In this document: positions 13,824-20,837 of the stretch, piece after piece
Position numbering within the stretch: position 1 is the stretch's first letter
Layout of the letters: each line of letters opens with the position of its first letter
Assembly (NCBI GenBank): GCA_934277495.1
Contig: CAKQUI010000027.1
Span: forward strand, 1 to 20,837
Direction of reading: 5' to 3'
DNA from: an uncultured Clostridia bacterium
GTDB taxonomy: Bacteria; Bacillota; Clostridia; Peptostreptococcales; Anaerovoracaceae
Length of the DNA stretch: 20,837 nt
Program-made: the position numbers and the translations under genes
Notes under the pieces: generated by a model
What the model was told of the DNA's origin: nothing
The model's database searches: none
Seen by the model: the letters and a program-made list of their open reading frames with translations, nothing else

Positions 13824-15740
13824 CTAAAATAAGTTTTTCTTGTATGTTATGTAAAGATCTCTGAGCTCTTCGACTTTTGCCTGCATCTCGATCTGCAGAT
13901 CCGATGCTGTATCGTAGTCTTTGCTGTCCAGGGCCTGTACTATCTTTGACATCAGACACTTCTCGTCAAGAGTGTCTCTGCCCAGCTGGTTCCTGAGTCT
14001 CTGTATCATTTCCCAGTAGTGTCTGTCATAGTCCACGCAGTCCAGATCGTCATGAGCCTTGCTGCATGATCTGAGCAGGTCCATGTTGTCCGGGATTATC
14101 CTGTTTCTGAGCTCCATGACCCACTGTTCCAGTACAGCTTCTCTGTATGATTCCAGTGTCAGGTCTGTCATGACGTCGTCACGTCTGAATATGTCAAGTT
14201 TTTCAGGATATTTGTCGAATGCGCAGATGTTTTCCCATACTGTATTAGGCGCCTTGCCGAAGAAGCGGTCTCTTTCGTCCTGTGTATATTCTTCGAAAAC
14301 GTCTTTTTCGCTTCTGTACACTCTGTCTTTTTCGAGATAGAAGTCGTCTTCGCCGTATTCCTTGGAAATGGACTTTTCAAGTTCATCTGGCGTCTTGCCG
14401 TTTTCAAGAGCCTCCTTGATACCATCCAGCATCGCCATGTATGAGGCGGCCATGACAAGGTATGTATTGCTCTTAGGGTTAGGCGATCTGAGTTCGAATC
14501 TGGTTGCCATCGGATTGCCGATCTCTCTTACCAGGCCTACCAGCACTGTCCTGTTTCTCGACGGCAGCTTGGCGCTGTGTCCCAGCGACGTCACTGTGCA
14601 GACAGGTGCTTCGTATCCAGGCTTGAGTCTGTTGAGGGAGTCGTTGCTGGAGCTTACGAAGGGATTGACTACATCGTAGTTCTTGAGCAGTCCCATGAGC
14701 GCTCCGAAGCCTACTGGGCTCATGAAGTCTTTTTCAGGCTCTGCTGTGGAGAATACGTTCACCATCCTGCCGTCTTTCAGCTTCGCTGCAACGCCCATAT
14801 GCGTATGTTCGCCGTTTCCTGCCACGCCTTCCATCGGCTTTGCCATGAAAGTTACTTCAAGGCCGTATGTCCTGAATATATCTCTTACAACGTACTTGAT
14901 ATGGTTCTCATTGTCAGCTGCCTGGACTGCTGATGAATATTTCCAGTCTATCTCCAGCTGCTCCATGACATGGTCGTAGTTTCCGGAGTTGCCCAGCTTG
15001 GCTTTGACTCCTCCTACTTCCTTGTGTCCCATCTCCATCTCGAAGCCGTACTTCTGCAGTACCAGCATCGCTTCTTCGAGAGCTGTCCTTACCGGTCCTG
15101 TGGTCCTCTTCCAGTACTGCTCCTTGAGCATCTGTGCTGTGGAAAGCTGCTCTCTGTCGGCATCGTCGTCCGGCGTCTTCACCCAGAACTCCAGCTCTGT
15201 AGCAGCTGTTATGGAAAGACTCTCTATATCATCCACGCTGTCTATATCGAGGTAGTCGAAGACATACGGATGCTTTCTCAGTATATCCATCAGATCCTGC
15301 TTGAAGTTGTATATGGCGTCTCTGAGTATCACTCTTGAGCCTACTCTCGCAGAATCATTGTGTACCAGGGACGATGGTATCCTCAGCGTTCCTACAGGAA
15401 GACCTGTTCCTGGATCCGGATAGTTGAAGTTGTGATCGACAAACCAGTTCACTGTCGTATCCGGTATTATATCTACTTTCGCATTGTTCAGTTTTGCTAT
15501 TTTCGGTAATACTACGCTCGATCCATCAGTCTGTACACCGTCTCTGAGGAATTTGCCTATATCTTTAAGGAATTCCTCTACCGGTATCTTCTCGTCGGTA
15601 TCGTGTCCGCCAACGTCAATTCCAACCAGGGAAACGAATTTTACTTCAGGGTGTGCCTTGAGTATTTCGGTTATTTCCCCCTCGCTGTGCTTATCGGCCG
15701 GCAGGGTATATAACATTTTGTCCAAATCGTACTTTAGCAT
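13824..15740 (-). CDS. Long type I-like glutamine synthetase with C-terminal extension
   Basis: 638 residues, against about 440-470 for ordinary type I enzymes. The N-terminal beta-grasp (about 33-105) includes the DGSS motif (72-75). The catalytic domain has metal-binding glutamates in TELEF (181-185), HKEVGG (239-244), GNGEHTHMG (308-316), RLKPGYEAP (371-379), PSRNRT (393-398) and RFELRSPNP (414-422). The family joins ammonia to glutamate using ATP. The usual adenylylation loop (NLYDLPP) is not visible, as in Gram-positive enzymes. The extra length is mostly an unrecognised helical region after about residue 445. A perfect AGGAGG precedes the ATG. It is first in an operon with serS and the hisC-like gene. 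Assimilatory, regulatory or gamma-glutamyl ligase roles cannot be separated from sequence. Confidence 0.88.
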   Translation of the reverse strand: MLKYDLDKMLYTLPADKHSEGEITEILKAHPEVKFVSLVGIDVGGHDTDEKIPVEEFLKDIGKFLRDGVQTDGSSVVLPKIAKLNNAKVDIIPDTTVNWFVDHNFNYPDPGTGLPVGTLRIPSSLVHNDSARVGSRVILRDAIYNFKQDLMDILRKHPYVFDYLDIDSVDDIESLSITAATELEFWVKTPDDDADREQLSTAQMLKEQYWKRTTGPVRTALEEAMLVLQKYGFEMEMGHKEVGGVKAKLGNSGNYDHVMEQLEIDWKYSSAVQAADNENHIKYVVRDIFRTYGLEVTFMAKPMEGVAGNGEHTHMGVAAKLKDGRMVNVFSTAEPEKDFMSPVGFGALMGLLKNYDVVNPFVSSSNDSLNRLKPGYEAPVCTVTSLGHSAKLPSRNRTVLVGLVREIGNPMATRFELRSPNPKSNTYLVMAASYMAMLDGIKEALENGKTPDELEKSISKEYGEDDFYLEKDRVYRSEKDVFEEYTQDERDRFFGKAPNTVWENICAFDKYPEKLDIFRRDDVMTDLTLESYREAVLEQWVMELRNRIIPDNMDLLRSCSKAHDDLDCVDYDRHYWEMIQRLRNQLGRDTLDEKCLMSKIVQALDSKDYDTASDLQIEMQAKVEELRDLYITYKKNLF

Positions 15741-15791
15741 ATATCTGCCTCCTTTGTTTTGTATTTTATTTGTAAATCATGGACTTTTACT

Positions 15792-15840
15792 AAAAAGCAG
15801 GACCCTTCCCGCCGGCTTATCCAGCGGCAGGAATGTCCTG
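15792..15840 (-). terminator. Rho-independent terminator after the UPF0182 gene
   Basis: On the minus strand, CAGGAC pairs with GTCCTG outside, and TTCCTGCCG with CGGCGGGAA inside. The stem is followed by CTTTTTAG. It lies 10 nt after the UPF0182 stop. The remaining 50 nt before glutamine synthetase are AT-rich and should hold that operon's promoter; the best -10 is TAAAAT near 15765, but no good -35 box is visible. Confidence 0.88.
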
Positions 15841-15850
15841 ACTTGTGTTC

Positions 15851-18694
15851 TTATTTGCCTAACATATCGAGATATTTTTCAAGATCGTCAAGATGATCGC
15901 CGTATCCCGACCAGTCTCCGTTCTTCTGAGCTTTCTGTGCATCGTCGAAAGCGCTCTGGGCTTTCTTGATTATCTCGCTCTGGCTCAGGGTCTTGTCGTT
16001 TTTGCTTCCGGTCGAGCTGCCGCTTCCGGAACTTTCCTCGACGCTGCCTTCGCCGAACAGTTTGTTCAGTGCTTCGGCAAGTGTTGACTCATATGCGATA
16101 TTGTCATTGTACGCCACTATGATACGCTTTACTTCCGGTATGCTGGAATTCGTAGCTTCCAGATATACAGGCTCTATATAGAGCAGCGAATCCTCTATAG
16201 GGACAACGAACATATTGCCTCGGCTGTACTTGGAGCCGGATGAATCCCAGAGAGAAAATTCTTTTGATATCTCAGTATTCTGGTCTATCTGAGCCTCCAC
16301 CTGCATCGGTCCGTATACCGTCTTGCTCTTAGGCATCTGATAAAGTATCAGCTCTCCGTAATTGTCGCCGTCATTCCTTGCGACCAGAAGACCCATGAGG
16401 TTTTTCTTCTCGTTAGGAGTGAACGGTATGGAGCTGACGAATTCCGCCTGCTTCTCTCCCGGCAGCTTCATGATGTAATAGTTAGGTCTCATGGACTGCT
16501 CTTCTGTGCCGTATATCTCGCTGGATATCTGCCAGAGGTCTTCATCCTGGTAGAATACCTTCACATCGTTCATGTGATATCTCTGATATACCTTCGCCTG
16601 GATGTTCAGCAGAGTGCTCGGATATCTTATGTGTGCCTTTATACCCTCAGGCATCTTGCTGAAATCCTTGAAAAGATCCGGATATATCTTCTTGAATGTC
16701 TGCGCTATAGGATCTTTATCGTCAACGATATAGTAATCGGTAGTGCCGTTGTATGCATCTATAACGACTTTGACAGAATTCCTGATGTAGTTCGTCGTGC
16801 TGCCTTTCTCTGAATCATAAGGTTCCGAGTAAGGGTACATGGATGTGGAAGTGTACGCATCTATGATCCAGTAAAGCTTGCCGTCCACAGTCACCATGTA
16901 CGGTGAGTCATCGTAGGAAAGATACGGCATTATCTTGCGCACTCTTTCTTTGATGTTCCTGTTCACCAGTATCTTCGAGTCGCTCTTGATATTGCTGGAT
17001 ACCAGCATCTTGAGACTGTGTTCCTTAACTGCGAACATGAACCTGTTCAGCGGGTTCAGCTTTATCCCGGCACTGCCTTCGTATCTCGTGTACTTGTTGG
17101 TATTGCCGTCAGGATAGTCGAATTCGTCTTCCGATGTATTGGCCAGCGTATAGTTGTTGGTCAGTTCACCGAAATATATCTCCGGCCGTGTTATCTTGAT
17201 CTCGCTGACATCTGATTCCGGAGGTATGCCGCCTATGAGCATATCCGGCTGTCCGCTGGCTGTTATCTTGTCTACCCTCGACAGCGTTATGCCATATCCG
17301 TGGGTATATTTCAGATGTTTGTTGAGCCAGGTGTCGTGTATCTTGGATTCGTCTATTTCTCTTGCCGACAGGAAGGTCTGTGTGTATTCACCGTTGACCA
17401 TGTATCTGTCGACGTTGACGTCATTGAAATTGTAATACTGCTTGATGTTCTGCAGCTGATTGTAGTATGTCCTGGCCGGATCGTAGTCGTTTATCCTGAT
17501 GTTGGAGATGGTATCCATGTTGTTGCTGATATCATCACCATCAAGATCAGTGCTTGCCTTGAAAGTCTTTCTGTCCACGCCGTCTATGCCGTAGGCATAC
17601 TGAGTATATTCTATATTCCTCTCAAGGTATTTGCTTTCTTTGTTTATTTCATCAGGCGTTACAACGAGGTTCTGCACAAGTATGCCGGCACCTGCTCCGA
17701 GGAGACTCACACATATCATGATAACAGGCACTGCTGCAACTGTCTTCACATTGCGCTTTGATATACCTGCTGCAAAGCCTATAGCTGCCAGCACCGACAG
17801 TCCCATCAGTATCCTGTATACCCAGAGGGTCACATTGACATCTGTGAAACCTGCGCCGTAAACAGCACTGCTGCTGTTTCCGAAGAGCATATCGTACTGT
17901 TTCAGGAAGAAGTGGACTCCTACCATGATGAAGAAAAGCACGCCAACGATCGTCAGCTGTTTTTCTGCGATGGATATAAGCATCCTGAAATTCTTGTCAT
18001 CAAGCTGTCTCTTAGGTCTGCGGCTTTTCTGTCCGCCAAAGAAACTGCCTGCGAATCTGCCGAATATATCTCCGGCATTGCCGAAACCCTGTCCGCTGTT
18101 TTCTGTATCGCTGCTGTCCGTTCTTACTTCCTCGAACACCTGAGGAGGTCTCATAGAAAGAAGTATCACATAATAGATCAGTGTCAGCGCTGCAAATGCA
18201 ATGAGAAGAAGTATTATTATCTGATTGACCTCTTCTATGAACGTCAGCCTGAATATATAGAATGCATTATCCAGACCGAACAGTGGATCCTTTATATCAA
18301 AGTCCGTACTGTTGCTGAACTGCAGAAACTGGAACCACAGCTTTGTCACAGCAAAATATGTCGTGATGATACCGTAGACTGCAGCAAGTCCCCATGTGAT
18401 CAGGTTCAGATGGAAATGATTAGTCTCGTGATTCGATTTGACTTTTTTGAAATATCCTCTCTTGAGGAATTTGAGATAAACATACGCCAGGAATGTGACG
18501 ATGATAAATGCAGGTATCCCTATCTTGAGCTGAGTGAACAGCTTCGTGAAGAATACCGAAACATAATTCAGTTCTCTGAACCAGAGAAAATCTGTAATGA
18601 AGCCTATCAGGGCGAGGAACAGCAGTATGATGACCACCACTGCCACGATCAGACCCTTCAGGCCCAGTCTTCTCTTTTTACCTTCTTTTTTCAA
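15851..18694 (-). CDS. UPF0182 family membrane protein
   Basis: 947 residues, a typical family length. About seven TM helices fill the N-terminal third (roughly 13-35, 57-77, 98-117, 156-180, 247-265, 288-310, 316-341). Then comes the family-defining stretch QNLVVTPDEINKESKYLERN (341-360) leading into a large extracytoplasmic domain. A Ser/Gly-rich linker and a short C-terminal helical tail with GDWSGYGDHLDDLEKYL follow. The Gly/Phe-rich cytoplasmic loop between TM4 and TM5 (about 185-235) is polar and basic. The function is unknown; the family is widespread in Actinobacteria, Firmicutes and cyanobacteria. The start is TTG (18692-18694) with GGAGG six bases upstream. It lies 20 nt after the coiled-coil membrane protein and is in the same operon. 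Confidence 0.92.
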   Translation of the reverse strand: MKKEGKKRRLGLKGLIVAVVVIILLFLALIGFITDFLWFRELNYVSVFFTKLFTQLKIGIPAFIIVTFLAYVYLKFLKRGYFKKVKSNHETNHFHLNLITWGLAAVYGIITTYFAVTKLWFQFLQFSNSTDFDIKDPLFGLDNAFYIFRLTFIEEVNQIIILLLIAFAALTLIYYVILLSMRPPQVFEEVRTDSSDTENSGQGFGNAGDIFGRFAGSFFGGQKSRRPKRQLDDKNFRMLISIAEKQLTIVGVLFFIMVGVHFFLKQYDMLFGNSSSAVYGAGFTDVNVTLWVYRILMGLSVLAAIGFAAGISKRNVKTVAAVPVIMICVSLLGAGAGILVQNLVVTPDEINKESKYLERNIEYTQYAYGIDGVDRKTFKASTDLDGDDISNNMDTISNIRINDYDPARTYYNQLQNIKQYYNFNDVNVDRYMVNGEYTQTFLSAREIDESKIHDTWLNKHLKYTHGYGITLSRVDKITASGQPDMLIGGIPPESDVSEIKITRPEIYFGELTNNYTLANTSEDEFDYPDGNTNKYTRYEGSAGIKLNPLNRFMFAVKEHSLKMLVSSNIKSDSKILVNRNIKERVRKIMPYLSYDDSPYMVTVDGKLYWIIDAYTSTSMYPYSEPYDSEKGSTTNYIRNSVKVVIDAYNGTTDYYIVDDKDPIAQTFKKIYPDLFKDFSKMPEGIKAHIRYPSTLLNIQAKVYQRYHMNDVKVFYQDEDLWQISSEIYGTEEQSMRPNYYIMKLPGEKQAEFVSSIPFTPNEKKNLMGLLVARNDGDNYGELILYQMPKSKTVYGPMQVEAQIDQNTEISKEFSLWDSSGSKYSRGNMFVVPIEDSLLYIEPVYLEATNSSIPEVKRIIVAYNDNIAYESTLAEALNKLFGEGSVEESSGSGSSTGSKNDKTLSQSEIIKKAQSAFDDAQKAQKNGDWSGYGDHLDDLEKYLDMLGK

Positions 18695-18714
18695 TAGTCC
18701 CCTCCTCTATACTT

Positions 18715-20837
18715 TTATACTTTATAGCGGGCTGCCATTTTCATGGTAAATTTCTTTTCAGGATACATAGAGTAAACAAGTTCTGTCTCCTTGTCTCCTA
18801 TGACTTCCTTGACCCAGACATAGTAGTTGCTGCCTGCCTGCCTGATCTCACCGATCTCGAGTTTTTTGAACTCTCCGCTGGTCTTTTTGTTTTTGAGTTT
18901 CGATGTCTGCTTGTAAAGCTTCATATTGCTGTCTATCATATCAAGCACTGACTCGTCTCCTGAATTCATCAGATCGTAGCGTCTTGATTCGAACTCTATT
19001 ATCTCTCCTACGACCTCCTGGTCATAGTATACAGGGTAGTTGTCCTTGTCTCTTCCCCATTCCACTACGGTCATGGGCTGGGAAAGCACCAGATCCGATA
19101 CTTTCCCGTCCCTTTCGTCATCGTAACTGAGATCAGCATTATATACTATTTCCCCGATGTTACTGTTTATATTCCTGTCTTTCTCACTGTTTATGAGATC
19201 AGTCTTGTCTTCTTTCGGTTTAGTTCTGGCCTGAGCTGCTGCAAAGCTTACCTGCTGTTCGTCTCCGGATATCAGCGATATCACTTTGTTTATCTGCTGA
19301 TCCACGAACTCTGCAGCTTTGCTCTGTGAAGCGAATACCCTTATGCCTATACATACCAGTTCGAAGGCCAGTATGATTATCAGGAGCACCAGGACGATCT
19401 TCAGCACTATCCTGCCTTTGCCTCCTTTGCTGTCACTCTCATAGTCGTCTGCCTCTGCTGCACCCAGGTCGCTGTCAGCTGCAGGCTTTCCGGCCTTTTT
19501 TGCAGCTTTTCTGGCTTCTTTGGCCTGCTGCTTTTCGAGACGTCTCTGTTCTTTCTCTCTTTTTCTTATTTCTTTAGGAGTCAGCTCTTCGTCGTAGAAA
19601 TCGTCTTCATGCTGATGCTGAGCCTGTTCTCTCTGCTGGTTTATGTATGCTGCAGCTTCTTCGTTGCCGTAACTGTCAAAATCATTTGATGGAAGCGAGG
19701 AGATCTTTTCTTCATGAGGCACCACGATGGTGTCCGCCGGTTTGTGTCCTGCTTCGGCCTCAGGATGTATAGGCGGCATCTGTCTTGTTGCCGTCAGAGG
19801 CACTTCCTGCTGTACAGGTTTGTTATCCTGGACTGTTTCGAACTGGCTCAGCAGATCCTCAAGATCCTCTTCTGGTCCGTTATGTGCTGCCGGAGCCGCA
19901 TCCATATCGTCTGCAGGAGTTCCGAAGAACTCGTCTCTGGCTGCTGCATCCACTACAGGCTTCATTGACTCCTTCGAAAGGACCTGTGTAGGCTCTGCCA
20001 CGCCTGCCAGTACAGCCGCCTTGTCCACAACTCTTGTCATGCCTATGTCGCTGCCGCCTGAGAGCATCGTATCTCTGCCTGTTACCGGTTTCTGAGGCTC
20101 AGGTTTTGCTGCTGGCTCGTTTTCGAAACCTGCAAAGAACTCGTCTCTTGCCTTTGCCATTTCGTTTATCTGATTTCTTGTAACACGATGAGCTTCTTCG
20201 ACTTCGCTGCGAGGGTTTACAGAAGGTCTGCCTGCGCCTGCCTTGATACCCGCAACTGCTGCACGTATCTTTTCTTCTTCTTCTTTCTGCATACGTGCTG
20301 TCTGCTCCAGGACACGTCTCACCTCTTCCTGTGCTACAGCCTGGTTCGCTTCTTCTGTGATGCGTTTCTGCTCTGCTTCGAGCTTCTGGCTTGCTTCTTC
20401 TTCTGCGAATTTTCTTTTCTGCTGCTCTGCCTTGAATCTGGCTTCGGCTTCAGCTGCAAGTCTTGCCTCCTGCTGGGCCTTTATCCTGGCTGCTTCACGC
20501 TGTGCTTTAAGGTCTGCCTCGGCTTTTATCCTGGCTTCTTCCTCAGCACGGAGCCTTGCTTCTTCGGCTGCTTTTATCCTGGCCTGCTCCTCTTCACGGA
20601 ACCTTGCCTCTTCTTCTGCTTTGAGTCTGGCTTCCTCACGGGCTTTTATCCTGGCTCTCTCTGCTGCAAGAGCCTCTTCTTCTGCCTTTTTCCTGGCTAT
20701 TTCAGCCAGCCTTGCAGCCTCCTCTTCTTCTTTTCTCTTCTGCTCGGCTTCCTGTCTTGCTTTCTCGATGGCAGCGAGACGTTCTTCTTCGGCTATGCGC
20801 TTTGCCTCGCGCTGTGCCTCCTGCTCCTCTATCCTTC
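18715..20837 (-). CDS. Coiled-coil single-pass membrane protein, 5' end outside window
   Basis: The frame is open from the right edge to the stop at 18715 (706 residues visible); internal GTG/ATG codons such as 20322 are not the real start. Residues 1 to about 195 of the fragment are an almost pure Glu/Ala/Arg/Lys coiled coil with repeated EEARxKAEEEAR-like units. A disordered acidic, Pro-rich part follows with two copies of ARDEFF (about 229 and 299), then a basic patch (REKEQRRLEKQQAKEARKAA), one TM (about 475-501) and an extracytoplasmic C-terminal domain of about 200 residues. The last part (YDLMNSGDESVLDMIDSN...LYK) recalls NTF2-like domains of TcaA-type proteins. A long cytoplasmic arm with a small outside domain suggests a scaffold or sensor. 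The function is unknown; it is followed by UPF0182. Confidence 0.85.
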   Translation of the reverse strand, partial: RIEEQEAQREAKRIAEEERLAAIEKARQEAEQKRKEEEEAARLAEIARKKAEEEALAAERARIKAREEARLKAEEEARFREEEQARIKAAEEARLRAEEEARIKAEADLKAQREAARIKAQQEARLAAEAEARFKAEQQKRKFAEEEASQKLEAEQKRITEEANQAVAQEEVRRVLEQTARMQKEEEEKIRAAVAGIKAGAGRPSVNPRSEVEEAHRVTRNQINEMAKARDEFFAGFENEPAAKPEPQKPVTGRDTMLSGGSDIGMTRVVDKAAVLAGVAEPTQVLSKESMKPVVDAAARDEFFGTPADDMDAAPAAHNGPEEDLEDLLSQFETVQDNKPVQQEVPLTATRQMPPIHPEAEAGHKPADTIVVPHEEKISSLPSNDFDSYGNEEAAAYINQQREQAQHQHEDDFYDEELTPKEIRKREKEQRRLEKQQAKEARKAAKKAGKPAADSDLGAAEADDYESDSKGGKGRIVLKIVLVLLIIILAFELVCIGIRVFASQSKAAEFVDQQINKVISLISGDEQQVSFAAAQARTKPKEDKTDLINSEKDRNINSNIGEIVYNADLSYDDERDGKVSDLVLSQPMTVVEWGRDKDNYPVYYDQEVVGEIIEFESRRYDLMNSGDESVLDMIDSNMKLYKQTSKLKNKKTSGEFKKLEIGEIRQAGSNYYVWVKEVIGDKETELVYSMYPEKKFTMKMAARYKV

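Noticed and set aside
17912..18697. 261-codon plus-strand frame opposite the UPF0182 TM region
   Set aside because: Antisense shadow with no ribosome site and a non-protein-like, Cys/Glu/Tyr-rich composition.
18715..20322. Treating the coiled-coil gene as starting at 20322 (GTG)
   Set aside because: The frame stays open with the same coiled-coil composition to the window edge at 20837, so the true start lies outside.

Overview
The window looks like a chromosomal stretch of a low-to-mid GC Gram-positive bacterium of the Clostridia (Bacillota). The signs are strong purine-rich Shine-Dalgarno sites, a CpsB/CpsC/CpsD-type exopolysaccharide regulatory set, a sortase, an NlpC/P60 wall hydrolase, and UPF0182 and EutH family proteins. 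A family-level placement (for example Anaerovoracaceae-like) would be a guess. I see no tRNA, rRNA, CRISPR array, insertion sequence or phage gene. Nearly everything is on the minus strand, so transcription mostly runs from high to low coordinates.

Right part (20837 to 11397, minus): a long coiled-coil, single-pass membrane protein, cut by the window edge, is followed 20 nt later by a seven-TM UPF0182 protein. A strong terminator (15792-15840) closes that unit. Next come an unusually long type-I-like glutamine synthetase, serS and a hisC-like aminotransferase, packed with gaps under 20 nt and ended by a terminator at 11302-11341. The promoter of the next gene appears to overlap that terminator.

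Middle part (11243 to 5780): a membrane-tethered G5-NlpC/P60 hydrolase; an intrinsic terminator whose U-tract touches the ribosome binding site of an iron-dependent alcohol dehydrogenase; a roughly 500-bp intergenic region with several hairpins; a plus-strand CCG-domain iron-sulfur protein with a histidine-rich linker; a roughly 490-bp divergent intergenic region; and an EutH-type ethanolamine permease with no other eut gene in view.

Left part (5632 to 1, minus): a surface and capsule operon. Its order is a secreted Ig-like (Big2) protein, a hairpin, a small secreted protein ending in a sortase-like tail (LPVKDTG, TM, basic residues), a sortase, an unrecognised four-TM protein, a CpsB/CapC PHP phosphatase, a CpsC/Wzz-like adaptor and a CpsD-like tyrosine kinase cut by the window edge. 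The last six genes overlap or nearly touch. The most interesting hypothesis in the window is that sortase-dependent display and tyrosine-phosphorylation control of polysaccharide assembly work as one module here.
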